The notes: a model not told the origin generated them from the letters alone. A stretch of DNA of 64,000 nucleotides from Vibrio cyclitrophicus (GCA_023206055.1 CP065366.1:806001-870000); one strand, 5' to 3'; counted from the stretch's first letter, positions 55,955 to 64,000 are shown. Made by a program: numbers and translations.

Positions 55955-56839
55955 TTAGAACAGCTTACTCGACCAGCCTAGTTTGTTACGTAGAACGTGG
56001 TAGTAGTTGTAGTCTTTAGGGTGAATCAGCTTGAGCACATTAGGGCTTTGGTAAATATGGATCTCGTCGCCAGGAGAAACCGGTAGCGAGATTTGACCAT
56101 CGCAGCTAACTTCCTGTGTACCGCGGTTATCAGGCGATACGATCAACTTGATACGACGCTTTCCATCCACCACAAGTGGGCGGCTTGAAAGGGTGTGCGG
56201 GAACATTGGCACTAGTGAGATAGCATTTAGGCTAGATGACAAGATAGGACCGCCGCCAGAAAGCGAGTAGGCGGTAGAACCTGTCGGTGTTGAGACGATC
56301 AAGCCATCAGAACGCTGTGAGAACGCAAAGCTGTCATCGATGTACACTTCAAACTCGATCATGTGCGCTACTTGACCTGGGTGAAGTACGGCTTCATTGA
56401 GTGCGGCGTTGTGGCTTTTTATTTGGCCATGACGATGAATTTCCGTTTCAAGTAAGAAGCGCTCTTCTTCCATGAACTCACCTTTGAGTACATCGATAAG
56501 TGCACTTTGGAAGTTTTCAGGGTTAAGATCGGTTAGGAAGCCAAGGTTTCCTCGGTTCACACCGATGACTGAAATATCGAAACGCGACAATATTCTAGCC
56601 GCACCGAGCATATTTCCGTCACCACCCACAACAATTGCGAGATCGGCGCGTTTACCTAACTCAATCAGGCTAGAAAAATGTTCTTGTGGGATATCGTCCA
56701 AAATACTGGAGAGCCTATCATCAACAAACACTTGATAACCCTCAGCACTTAACCACTGATAGAGCTCTCTATGAGTCTGAATTGCTTGCTGATCTCGAGG
56801 TTTACCAATAATAGCGATGACTTCAAATGGCTTTTTCAT
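55955..56839 (-). CDS. nadK: NAD kinase
   Basis: Phosphorylates NAD+ to NADP+ using ATP or polyphosphate (294 aa). The catalytic GGDGN is at 72–76, and the conserved SDGLIVSTPTGSTAYSLSGGGP stretch lies at about 185–205. It is divergent from grpE and upstream of recN, the typical Vibrio and enterobacterial order. Confidence 0.97.
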   Translation of the reverse strand: MKKPFEVIAIIGKPRDQQAIQTHRELYQWLSAEGYQVFVDDRLSSILDDIPQEHFSSLIELGKRADLAIVVGGDGNMLGAARILSRFDISVIGVNRGNLGFLTDLNPENFQSALIDVLKGEFMEEERFLLETEIHRHGQIKSHNAALNEAVLHPGQVAHMIEFEVYIDDSFAFSQRSDGLIVSTPTGSTAYSLSGGGPILSSSLNAISLVPMFPHTLSSRPLVVDGKRRIKLIVSPDNRGTQEVSCDGQISLPVSPGDEIHIYQSPNVLKLIHPKDYNYYHVLRNKLGWSSKLF

Positions 56840-56860
56840 AACGTTTCCAAACGAATTAGG

Positions 56861-56889
56861 CTTGAATCAAAATTCTTCATCCCCATAAT
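56861..56889 (+). promoter_or_regulatory. Sigma-32-type heat-shock promoter of grpE
   Basis: CTTGAAT (56861–56867), a 13-bp spacer and CCCCATAAT (56881–56889) match the RpoH consensus CTTGAAA/CCCCATNT closely. It is 93 bp upstream of the grpE start. Confidence 0.8.
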
Positions 56890-56982
56890 AAAGGCAAGTT
56901 GAACGTCTATGCGAGTGTTTTATATCAATTTGAGGCGCAAACACGCCTGTCACTGGCATTGAAAACGAATTCTGGAGATATC

Positions 56983-57564
56983 ATGAGCAACGAAGAAAAC
57001 AAAGTAACCGAAGAAGAACTAGATCAGATCATTGCTGAAGCTGAGAAAGTTGAAGAAGCTGAACTGAATGAAGACGCGGCTGATGAGCAGGAATCAAAAA
57101 TTGCTCAACTGGAAGCGGCACTGCTTTCTAGTGAATCTAAAGTGAAAGAGCAGCAAGATACTGTTCTTCGCGCGAAAGCTGAAGTTGAAAACATGCGTCG
57201 CCGTAGCGAACAAGAAATTGATAAAGCGCGTAAATTCGCTTTGAACAAGTTTGCTGAAGGTCTACTTCCTGTCATCGACAACCTAGAGCGTGCAATGCAA
57301 GCGGCAGACGCAGAAAATGAAGTGGTTAAGCCATTGTTTGAAGGTGTTGAGCTAACGCATAAAACATTCGTAGACACTGTTGCTAAGTTTGGTCTTAAAG
57401 AGATCAACCCTGAAGGTGAAGTGTTCAACCCTGAATTCCACCAAGCGATGTCTATCCAAGAAAGCCCAGATCACGAATCAAACACGGTTATGTTTGTGAT
57501 GCAAAAAGGCTATGAACTAAACGGTCGTGTGGTTCGCCCAGCGATGGTTATGGTTGCTAAGTAA
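56983..57564 (+). CDS. grpE: Nucleotide exchange factor GrpE
   Basis: A DnaK co-chaperone (193 aa) that releases ADP. ATG 56983 is chosen for GGAG at −9 and the usual MSNEE start; the frame runs 28 codons further upstream. An acidic N-terminal tail and long helix (about 1–100) precede the beta domain with FNPEFHQAMS and VMFVMQKGYELNGRVVRPAMV, split near the end. A sigma-32-type promoter lies upstream. Confidence 0.97.
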   Translation: MSNEENKVTEEELDQIIAEAEKVEEAELNEDAADEQESKIAQLEAALLSSESKVKEQQDTVLRAKAEVENMRRRSEQEIDKARKFALNKFAEGLLPVIDNLERAMQAADAENEVVKPLFEGVELTHKTFVDTVAKFGLKEINPEGEVFNPEFHQAMSIQESPDHESNTVMFVMQKGYELNGRVVRPAMVMVAK

Positions 57565-57953
57565 TGACGTATTACGTTACCAAGTGATTGACTGGCGCAT
57601 TGACTGACTCAGTCGCGGCGACAAAATAAATCACTGGTTTGCGTAAAATAGAAAAGAGGGGCATAGGCCTCTCTTTTTTTGTGCCTATAACTTGAGACTC
57701 CACGTAAATAAGCATCAAAACCACATTAAGAATGTCGTTCTTTTTATTTTATCTAGAACAATGATTTAGAGTTTTGTGTTATGAAACTTGTTGTGATTGA
57801 GTGAATGTTTTGATGTCACATTTGTGATGTTTTTGTAAATAAATACTTTTAATTGTTATCTTTGTATGTAAAATCTACTGCCATATAGCGATTTTAGTCG
57901 CATATATAACTATAAAAGTACAAATTTTAAACACAACAAACTGGAGAAGAACG
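57565..57953. other. 389-bp gap with the grpE terminator and the symporter promoter region
   Basis: A hairpin AAAAGAGG…CCTCTCTTTTTTT (about 57651–57680) ends grpE. The rest is AT-rich. TCACA-TT-TGTGA at 57815–57826 is a small palindrome whose half-sites face the wrong way for CRP. No ORF is evident. Confidence 0.55.
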
Positions 57954-59228
57954 ATGGATAAATCGCTCTCAAGTAAAATTTTTGTAGGCTTGTTCGCCGG
58001 TCTACTTATTGGTACTGCTATTCAGTACCTATTCAGCGGTATTGCTATTTTTGATACGTATCTACTTGGCGCTGCCGAGGGTGCTGGTGGTATGTTCGTA
58101 TCACTTATCAAGTTGCTGGTAGTTCCTCTTGTATACGTATCTATTGTTTGCGGTATTGTTGAGCTAAAAGATATTCGTTCATTTGGTCGTCTTGGTGGTA
58201 AAACCTTTGGTCTTTACATTATTAACACCATCATTGCGATTTCAGCAGCGCTAACGATTGGTCTTATTTTCCAACCGGGTGCTGGTGCGAATCTAGCGGG
58301 TACAGTTTCTGAGACAATTGCGCTTACAACAACTGAAACGCCAGATATCTTCTCTCTTGTTGTTAACATCGTTCCTAGCAACCCTGTAGAAGCATTTGCA
58401 AGTGGCGACATGCTACAAATCATCTTCATGGCTATTCTGACTGGTCTTGCTATTCAAGCGCTTGATTCTCGTGGTGGTCCAGCTATCAAGACGTTCAAGA
58501 TGGCTAACGAAATCATGATGAAGCTTATCGGCCTAGTAATGAGCCTTGCGCCATACGGTGTATTTGCTCTGATGATTCAACTGGGCGCAACACTGGATGC
58601 AGACACGCTAATGTCAGTTGCTGGCTATGTGGCGCTTGTGGTTGCAATGCTTGTGTTCTGGATTTTCTTCTTCTACCCAATGATGGTTGGTTCATTTACT
58701 GGTATTTCTCCAAAGCAGTTCCTACGTGCAACTCGTGAGCAAGTTCTATTCTCACTATCTACGGCAAGTTCGAATGCAACGATTCCAGTAACAATGCGTA
58801 CTCTTACTGACAAACTAAACGTATCTAAGTCAGTAGCAGGTTTCGGTGTACCACTAGGTGCAACCATGAACATGTCTGGTGTATCTATCTACATCGCACT
58901 AGCAACTATGTTTGTAGCAAACGCGTTTGGTCAGCCAATCAACACTGCTGATATCTTCACTCTAGGTCTAACTATCTTGCTACTGTCTATCGGTGCTGGC
59001 GGTGTTCCTGGTGGCGGTGTCGTAATGGTAGGTGTTCTATTGCACCAACTAGGTTTGCCACCAGAAGGTCTAGCGATTGTTGCTGCTGTTGACCGTATCT
59101 GTGACATGTTCTGTACTTCTTCAAACGTAGTCGGTGATACAGCGGTTAACACTATCGTTGCTAAGTCTGAAAACGAAATTGGCGTTGAAGCTAACGAAGA
59201 AGCTGAGCTACAAAAAGCAGAAGCTTAA
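57954..59228 (+). CDS. DAACS-family amino-acid/dicarboxylate:cation symporter
   Basis: A sodium- or proton-coupled symporter of the glutamate transporter fold (424 aa). The HP1 serine-rich loop is LSTASSNATIP. The TM7 motif is NMSGV rather than NMDGT, so S308 replaces the Na+-binding Asp (Asp312 in GltPh). In TM8 the segment DRICDMFCTSSNVVGD has C387 where acidic-substrate transporters have Arg397. A Cys at that site is known from neutral-amino-acid transporters such as ASCT2. A neutral amino acid is therefore more likely than glutamate; this is inference. An unusual inverted-repeat element follows. Confidence 0.85.
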   Translation: MDKSLSSKIFVGLFAGLLIGTAIQYLFSGIAIFDTYLLGAAEGAGGMFVSLIKLLVVPLVYVSIVCGIVELKDIRSFGRLGGKTFGLYIINTIIAISAALTIGLIFQPGAGANLAGTVSETIALTTTETPDIFSLVVNIVPSNPVEAFASGDMLQIIFMAILTGLAIQALDSRGGPAIKTFKMANEIMMKLIGLVMSLAPYGVFALMIQLGATLDADTLMSVAGYVALVVAMLVFWIFFFYPMMVGSFTGISPKQFLRATREQVLFSLSTASSNATIPVTMRTLTDKLNVSKSVAGFGVPLGATMNMSGVSIYIALATMFVANAFGQPINTADIFTLGLTILLLSIGAGGVPGGGVVMVGVLLHQLGLPPEGLAIVAAVDRICDMFCTSSNVVGDTAVNTIVAKSENEIGVEANEEAELQKAEA

Positions 59229-59254
59229 TTCTGAATTAAGACTTGATAATTAAG

Positions 59255-59515
59255 GGCTGTTGACCTTTCGTGGTTAAGTTTTGTTCGAGATAAAATCGTT
59301 TTAGGCGCGGCGAAGAGTATGTAGCCTAGTCATTCTAAGCAAATATTCTTTAACAAAGCATAAAACGATTTTAGCCGAACCCTTCGGGCAGCACTTGTGG
59401 TTCATTTCTACTGCGTTATCGGCTTTTCATGTAGGCCAGCTACACGCCAAAGCCTCTTCCTTGTATAAATTTCCCACAAGATGCTGCAAAACCCAGCTCG
59501 AAAGGTCAACAGCCC
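59255..59515. mobile_element. 261-bp MITE-like element with 17-bp terminal inverted repeats
   Basis: GGGCTGTTGACCTTTCG (59255–59271) and CGAAAGGTCAACAGCCC (59499–59515) are perfect inverted copies. Inside, TAAAATCGTTTTA (59292–59304) recurs inverted at 59362–59374. No transposase gene and no clear target-site duplication are present. It lies between the symporter stop and its terminator, so it may have inserted there. A small + strand ORF inside it looks fortuitous. Confidence 0.6.
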
Positions 59516-59518
59516 CTG

Positions 59519-59549
59519 AAGCCCTGCTCAATGAGAGCGGGGCTTTTTT
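59519..59549 (+). terminator. Terminator downstream of the symporter and repeat element
   Basis: AAGCCC(t)GCTC pairs with GAGC(g)GGGCTT around a short loop, followed by TTTTTT. Confidence 0.85.
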
Positions 59550-59660
59550 GTTTCAGCTGGTCGATGCTTTGGGCTATCTGTCTTGTGGCTCAAAAGAGGG
59601 GCTTGTGTTGGGGCGAAGTCTCATTTTTTCTTTTTACTCGCGTTGAATTGGTCATCAGTT

Positions 59661-59689
59661 TTCAATATTTAATATAGATCACATATAAT
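59661..59689 (+). promoter_or_regulatory. Candidate promoter of the alginate lyase gene
   Basis: TATAAT (59684–59689) with TTCAAT at 59661–59666 and a 17-bp spacer. The region 59550–59751 is otherwise AT-rich and gene-free. Confidence 0.4.
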
Positions 59690-59751
59690 AATACAATATT
59701 ATTTTATTGTTCTGGCAACCTACATTCTGACGACATAAAGGAAACCAAATA

Positions 59752-60789
59752 ATGAAGTTGTCCTACCTTAGCCTACTGACTGCTGGTATTTTAGCAGCGC
59801 CTGTCCTTGCTTCTAATCACGATGTTGGTCAACAATTTGATCTTGACCCTGCAAAAGCACCAGCACAAAATTTTGATCTATCTAAATGGAAAATTAACTT
59901 GCCTGAGTTAACGACCGAAGGATCTAGAAAAGGCAAAACGCTAGAAATCGGTAAGAAAGAATTGTCGAATGTAGAGACGCCTTACGTTCATCCTCAGTGG
60001 TTCTACACCGATGCCGAATCTGGCGCGATGGTATTTGTGGCTCCGAATACGGCACCAACGACACCAAACAGTAAAAACACGCGCAGTGAGCTAAGAGCGA
60101 TGCTGGCAGACAGCTACTCGGCGCCGAGCAACAACTTCGCGATTTCAAGCCACAAGAATGCAGAAGAATTTGGTTCTATCGGTGGTCAAATGACGGCGAC
60201 ACTTTCTGTTGATCAGGTGAGTACCAGCGGTAGCTACAAAAAAACAGGCGCATTCTCGGTAGTGATTGGCCAAATTCATGGTTCAGACAATGAGCCTCTG
60301 AAAATTGTTTACCGTAAATTGCCAGAGCATGAGCATGGTTCGTTAACGTGGAACTATGAATTGAATCCACCGACAGAGATGAAAGATGCGAAGGATGAAA
60401 ACGGAAAGAAACTTCGTAAAGACATTCGCCATGATGTATTTGGTCAATACAATCTGAAAAAAGGCAGCTCTGACCCTACTGATGGTATCAAGCTAGGTGA
60501 AGTGTTCTCATACGATGTGAATATCAAAGACAACATCATGCACTTAACATTTACTAAGAATCCAAACTCAGCCGATCCTATTGTGAAGACGTATGATGTT
60601 GATTTGGCTAAGGGTAAATATCAGGGTCATGATATCGACCTTGGTTATGGACAAGACTGGATGTACTTCAAAGCAGGCGCCTACAATCAATGCAACACTA
60701 AGAAGTCGAGCTCTGCCTGTGAATGGCGTGGTATGGAAGCGGGTGATTACACTCAAGCGAGCTTCTACCAGTTAGTGCTAAATCAATAA
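59752..60789 (+). CDS. Secreted PL7 alginate lyase
   Basis: Cleaves alginate by beta-elimination (345 aa). A signal peptide (about 1–20, ending VLAS) is followed by a single PL7 jelly-roll domain. The three family boxes are RSELRAML (111–118), QIHG (174–177) and YFKAGAYNQ (305–313), which hold the Arg, Gln/His and Tyr of the active site. AAAGGAAAC precedes the start. It stands alone between terminators and is expected for an alga-associated Vibrio. Confidence 0.93.
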   Translation: MKLSYLSLLTAGILAAPVLASNHDVGQQFDLDPAKAPAQNFDLSKWKINLPELTTEGSRKGKTLEIGKKELSNVETPYVHPQWFYTDAESGAMVFVAPNTAPTTPNSKNTRSELRAMLADSYSAPSNNFAISSHKNAEEFGSIGGQMTATLSVDQVSTSGSYKKTGAFSVVIGQIHGSDNEPLKIVYRKLPEHEHGSLTWNYELNPPTEMKDAKDENGKKLRKDIRHDVFGQYNLKKGSSDPTDGIKLGEVFSYDVNIKDNIMHLTFTKNPNSADPIVKTYDVDLAKGKYQGHDIDLGYGQDWMYFKAGAYNQCNTKKSSSACEWRGMEAGDYTQASFYQLVLNQ

Positions 60790-60843
60790 CATGGCTGAAT
60801 CAGCCACTATTTGAATAATATTTAACTGATTAACATCTATTCG

Positions 60844-60873
60844 AAAAAGACCTTCAACATGAAGGTCTTTTTT
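60844..60873 (+). terminator. Terminator after the alginate lyase gene
   Basis: AAAAAGACCTTC pairs with GAAGGTCTTTTTT around a 5-nt loop. It occupies the left part of the 388-bp gap before dnaK. Confidence 0.9.
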
Positions 60874-61019
60874 ATGGAATCAGGAATAGTGTTGAGGTTT
60901 CAATATAGCGACAAATGCGAGAGCTTCTCAACATTGGAGCCTTAATTGGCAAGGGATCGGTTACTTTTTACCTTTATGTAAAAAGATACGGGAAAAAATA
61001 GATTTTTTTTACTTATTCC

Positions 61020-61047
61020 CTTGAAAACCAGTTTGCAGCCCTTATCT
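61020..61047 (+). promoter_or_regulatory. Probable sigma-32 promoter of dnaK
   Basis: CTTGAAA (61020–61026) matches the −35 fully. The −10 CCTTATCT (61040–61047), 13 bp on, matches CCCCATNT at six of eight positions. It lies about 130 bp upstream of the dnaK start. Confidence 0.6.
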
Positions 61048-61095
61048 ATGGTGCATACGAAAGCAAATTACATTTGCACTTAAATTTTGTGTATT

Positions 61096-61134
61096 AGGGT
61101 TGAATCCCTGATTACCGCCCCCCACATATGTGGG
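61096..61134 (+). promoter_or_regulatory. Two hairpins in the dnaK leader
   Basis: AGGG/CCCT (61096–61109) and the perfect 14-bp palindrome CCCACATATGTGGG (61121–61134) lie in the predicted 5' leader, 43 bp before the start codon. A role in mRNA stability or temperature response is only inferred. Confidence 0.45.
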
Positions 61135-61177
61135 TATAGCAAAAAACTAATATAGATTATATTTCGGAGATAGCCTG

Positions 61178-63091
61178 ATGGGTCGAATCATTGGTATTGA
61201 TTTAGGTACTACTAACTCTTGTGTTGCTGTTTTAGACGGCGACAAACCACGCGTACTAGAAAATGCTGAAGGCGAACGCACAACAGCATCGGTAATCGCA
61301 TACACTGACGGCGAGACGCTAGTTGGTCAACCTGCGAAACGTCAAGCAGTTACTAACCCTCAAAACACGCTATACGCAATTAAGCGTCTAATCGGTCGTC
61401 GTTTTGAAGATGAAGAAGTTCAACGCGATATCGAAATCATGCCTTTTAACATTGTTAAAGCTGATAACGGTGATGCATGGGTTGAAGCGCAAGGCCAAAA
61501 AATGGCTGCTCCTCAAGTATCTGCTGAAGTTCTTAAGAAAATGAAGAAAACAGCTGAAGACTTCCTAGGCGAAGAAGTAACTGGCGCAGTTGTTACTGTT
61601 CCTGCTTACTTCAACGATGCTCAACGTCAAGCAACGAAAGATGCTGGCCGTATCGCTGGTCTAGATGTTAAACGTATCATCAATGAACCAACTGCTGCTG
61701 CTCTGGCTTACGGCCTAGACAAGCAAGGTGGTGATCGCACTATCGCTGTATACGACCTTGGTGGTGGTACATTCGATATCTCTATCATCGAAATCGATGA
61801 AGTAGAAGGCGAGAAGACTTTCGAAGTTCTTTCAACTAACGGTGATACTCACCTTGGTGGTGAAGATTTCGATAACCGCATGATCAACTACCTAGTAGAT
61901 GAGTTCAAGAAAGAGCAAGGTATCGACCTTAAAGCTGATCCACTAGCAATGCAGCGTGTTAAAGAAGCAGCAGAAAAAGCGAAAATCGAGCTTTCTTCTA
62001 CTACTCAAACTGACGTAAACCTACCTTACGTTACTGCTGATGCGACTGGTCCTAAGCACATGAACATCAAAGTGACTCGTGCGAAGCTTGAGTCTCTAGT
62101 TGAAGACCTAGTTCAACGTTCTCTTGAGCCACTAAAAGTTGCTCTAGCAGATGCTGACCTATCTGTAGGCGAAATCACTGACGTTATCCTAGTTGGTGGT
62201 CAGACTCGTATGCCTATGGTTCAAGCTAAAGTAACTGAATTCTTCGGTAAAGAGCCACGTAAAGACGTGAACCCAGACGAAGCTGTTGCAATGGGTGCTG
62301 CTGTTCAAGGTGGTGTACTAGCTGGTGAAGTTAAAGACGTTCTTCTTCTAGACGTTACTCCTCTATCTTTCGGTATCGAAACGATGGGCGGCGTAATGAC
62401 TAAGCTTATCGAGAAAAACACAACTATCCCTACTAAAGCGGATCAAGTGTTCTCTACAGCTGAAGACAACCAAAGCGCAGTAACTATCCACGTTCTTCAA
62501 GGTGAGCGTAAGCAAGCGACTTACAACAAGTCTCTTGGTCAGTTCAACCTAGAAGGTATCCAACCAGCACCACGTGGCATGCCACAAGTTGAAGTAACAT
62601 TCGACCTAGATGCTGATGGTATCCTGAACGTATCTGCTAAAGATAAAGCGACAGGTAAAGAGCAGAAGATCACTATCCAAGCATCAGGCGGTTTGTCTGA
62701 GGAAGAGATCGAAGCAATGGTTCAAGAAGCAGAAGCTAACAAAGAAGCTGACAAGAAGTTCGAAGAGCTAGTAACTGCACGTAACCAAGCTGACCAAATG
62801 ATTCACGGCACTAAGAAGCAAGTAGAAGAAGCTGGTGAAGCTCTACCTGCAGACGAGAAAGCTAAAATCGAAGCGGCTATCACGGCACTAGAAGAAGTTA
62901 AGTCTGGTAACGACAAAGAAGCTATCGACGCTAAAGTTCAAGAACTTATGCAAGCAGCTCAAAAGCTAATGGAAATTGCTCAACAGAAAGCTCAAGCTGA
63001 ACAAGCTGGTGCTGACGCTGGTGAACAACCTAAGCAAGACGACGATGTGGTAGACGCAGAGTTTGAAGAAGTTAAAGACGACAAAAAATAA
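61178..63091 (+). CDS. dnaK: Molecular chaperone DnaK
   Basis: Hsp70 (637 aa). The ATPase domain starts MGRIIGIDLGTTNSCV and contains the AVYDLGGGTFDISI and VILVGGQTRMP motifs. The substrate domain holds DVTPLSFGIETMGGVMT, and the C-terminal tail ends in an acidic, Lys-rich stretch with DDVVDAEFEEVKD. Its partners grpE (upstream) and dnaJ (downstream) are in the same window. A 290-bp structured gap separates it from dnaJ. Confidence 0.98.
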   Translation: MGRIIGIDLGTTNSCVAVLDGDKPRVLENAEGERTTASVIAYTDGETLVGQPAKRQAVTNPQNTLYAIKRLIGRRFEDEEVQRDIEIMPFNIVKADNGDAWVEAQGQKMAAPQVSAEVLKKMKKTAEDFLGEEVTGAVVTVPAYFNDAQRQATKDAGRIAGLDVKRIINEPTAAALAYGLDKQGGDRTIAVYDLGGGTFDISIIEIDEVEGEKTFEVLSTNGDTHLGGEDFDNRMINYLVDEFKKEQGIDLKADPLAMQRVKEAAEKAKIELSSTTQTDVNLPYVTADATGPKHMNIKVTRAKLESLVEDLVQRSLEPLKVALADADLSVGEITDVILVGGQTRMPMVQAKVTEFFGKEPRKDVNPDEAVAMGAAVQGGVLAGEVKDVLLLDVTPLSFGIETMGGVMTKLIEKNTTIPTKADQVFSTAEDNQSAVTIHVLQGERKQATYNKSLGQFNLEGIQPAPRGMPQVEVTFDLDADGILNVSAKDKATGKEQKITIQASGGLSEEEIEAMVQEAEANKEADKKFEELVTARNQADQMIHGTKKQVEEAGEALPADEKAKIEAAITALEEVKSGNDKEAIDAKVQELMQAAQKLMEIAQQKAQAEQAGADAGEQPKQDDDVVDAEFEEVKDDKK

Positions 63092-63105
63092 TTTTTCGTC
63101 GCTAT

Positions 63106-63179
63106 AACACGTGATTTCTGCGTCGAAGGTACTCACTTACACCTGTAAGCTCCGTGCCTTCTCCTTGAACTAACGTGTT
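63106..63179. repeat. Long imperfect palindrome after dnaK
   Basis: Three nested stems are seen: AACACGT/ACGTGTT (63106–63112 with 63173–63179), GAAGGTAC/GTGCCTTC (63125–63132 with 63154–63161, one G·U) and CTTACA/TGTAAG (63136–63141 with 63144–63149). It is probably a dispersed palindromic element, or an RNA hairpin in the dnaK–dnaJ message. Confidence 0.55.
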
Positions 63180-63216
63180 TTAGCTTAGAAAAAATCGTTT
63201 TTCGATTTCTAAATAT

Positions 63217-63246
63217 ACGGGCGTCAGAGGTAACTCTCACGCCCGT
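63217..63246. terminator. Hairpin between dnaK and dnaJ
   Basis: ACGGGCGT (63217–63224) pairs with ACGCCCGT (63239–63246), with inner AGAG/CTCT. Only AAATTTG follows, so it would be a weak terminator or an attenuating structure. Confidence 0.5.
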
Positions 63247-63268
63247 AAATTTGTATTTAGACTTGTCG

Positions 63269-63321
63269 ATCTAGATAATAGCTTTATTCGGCGTTTCAGC
63301 CGGCAGAACTTTTATCTAGAT
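63269..63321. promoter_or_regulatory. Cruciform-type structure before dnaJ
   Basis: ATCTAGATAA (63269–63278) and TTATCTAGAT (63312–63321) form a perfect 10-bp stem enclosing a second small stem, CGGC/GCCG. It ends 60 bp upstream of the dnaJ start. Confidence 0.5.
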
Positions 63322-63381
63322 TGATACACAGACTATTGAAGTGATCATTCGGTAGTAGCAATTATTTTGGTGACCTAGAAC

Positions 63382-64000
63382 ATGTCAAAACGTGATTTTT
63401 ACGAAGTATTAGGCGTAAGCCGCGATGCATCAGAGCGCGATATTAAAAAAGCGTACAAACGCTTAGCGATGAAATTCCACCCGGACCGTAACCAGGGTGA
63501 CGAAACCGCAGCAGATAAGTTTAAAGAAGTAAAAGTAGCGTACGAGATCCTAACCGATTCTCAAAAGAAAGCAGCTTACGACCAATACGGTCACGCAGCC
63601 TTTGAACAAGGTGGCATGGGCGGCGGCGGCGGTTTCGGCGGCGGTGGCCAAGGTGACTTCGGCGATATCTTCGGTGACGTATTTGGCGACATCTTCGGCG
63701 GCGGTCGTCGTGGTGGCGGTCAACAGCGTGCACAACGCGGTTCAGATCTACGTTACAACATGGAACTTTCTCTAGAAGAAGCAGTTCGTGGCGTTTCTAA
63801 AGAGATTGAAGTTCCGACTCTTGTAGAGTGTGATACTTGTGACGGCAGCGGCGCGAAAGCGGGTTCTTCTGCACAAACGTGTGGCACTTGTCATGGCCAC
63901 GGCCAAGTGCAAATGCGCCAAGGTTTCTTTGCGGTTCAACAGACTTGTCCTACTTGTAATGGTAAAGGCAAGATCATCAAAGACCCATGTAACTCATGTC
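63382..64000 (+). CDS. dnaJ: Chaperone DnaJ, 3' truncated by window edge
   Basis: DnaK co-chaperone (Hsp40), about 206 codons visible with the frame open at the right edge. The J domain (1–70) has HPD at 33–35. A Gly/Phe-rich region (about 75–115) follows, and the zinc domain begins with CDTCDGSGAK, CGTCHGHGQV and CPTCNGKGKI. The start ATG 63382 gives the canonical MSKRDFYEVLGV. Confidence 0.97.
   Translation, partial: MSKRDFYEVLGVSRDASERDIKKAYKRLAMKFHPDRNQGDETAADKFKEVKVAYEILTDSQKKAAYDQYGHAAFEQGGMGGGGGFGGGGQGDFGDIFGDVFGDIFGGGRRGGGQQRAQRGSDLRYNMELSLEEAVRGVSKEIEVPTLVECDTCDGSGAKAGSSAQTCGTCHGHGQVQMRQGFFAVQQTCPTCNGKGKIIKDPCNSC

Noticed and set aside
57815..57826. CRP site before the DAACS symporter gene
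   Set aside because: The palindrome is TCACA…TGTGA, opposite in order to the CRP consensus TGTGA-N6-TCACA.
59395..59646. 83-codon ORF overlapping the 261-bp inverted-repeat element
   Set aside because: No ribosome-binding site, composition unlike a protein, and it crosses the terminator at 59519–59549.
61092..61112. tRNA-like T-arm fragment (GGGTTGAATCCC) before dnaK
   Set aside because: No acceptor, D or anticodon arm surrounds it; it is treated as a leader hairpin.
1..64000. CRISPR array or rRNA operon
   Set aside because: No regularly spaced repeats and no rRNA sequence were seen on reading the window.

Overview
The window reads as chromosome 1 of a marine Vibrio, probably of the Splendidus clade. 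This rests on gene order (smpB beside ssrA, recN–nadK divergent from grpE, dnaK–dnaJ), the SsrA tag, a secreted PL7 alginate lyase and GH19 chitinase, and the codon and repeat style. The species call is an inference; no 16S or phylogenetic comparison was possible.

Layout. 1–11.6 kb: one long nitrogen-acquisition cluster on the + strand, urtA(partial)BCDE (urea ABC transporter), ureD, ureABC (urease), ureE, hupE/ureJ, ureF and ureG (nickel supply and maturation). Urea is imported and hydrolysed to ammonia by a nickel enzyme whose accessory factors are all here. A strong hairpin lies between urtA and urtB and a canonical terminator between ureD and ureA, so the cluster is probably not one uniform transcript. 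11.7–16.6 kb: xseA divergent from guaB, then guaA with its own PurR-type operator. 16.8–25.9 kb: secreted GH19 chitinase, NhaC-family antiporter, SatP acetate transporter, AGCS amino-acid symporter, a beta-CASP metallohydrolase and plsC.

26–46.5 kb is a defence island built around DNA phosphorothioation. A BrxR/CapW-like WYL regulator and a CxxC protein of unknown function diverge from dptF-dptG-dptH (the restriction arm). dndB-C-D-E (the modification arm) runs convergently, preceded upstream by a phosphorothioation-associated methyltransferase gene and a small M15-fold-like gene. Between the two arms sits an AT-rich two-gene cassette: a ParB/Srx-domain protein and a PD-(D/E)XK-like protein with a GDGGLD…GQCAxGxDW signature. 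This is my leading candidate for an undescribed module. No dndA is present, so sulfur would have to come from a housekeeping cysteine desulfurase.

46.5–51.3 kb: a YeeE/YedE sulfur-type transporter, DUF429, a secreted M15 peptidase and a periplasmic protein built of four retropepsin-like repeats, only two with the catalytic DTGA. 51.5–64 kb: conserved housekeeping genes: tmRNA (ssrA) and smpB, ratA–rnfH, bamE, recN with a cluster of SOS boxes, nadK, grpE and dnaK with sigma-32-type promoters, a DAACS symporter with altered substrate residues, the PL7 alginate lyase, and dnaJ running off the right edge. Several intergenic palindromic elements, one of 261 bp with 17-bp terminal inverted repeats, look like dispersed repeats.
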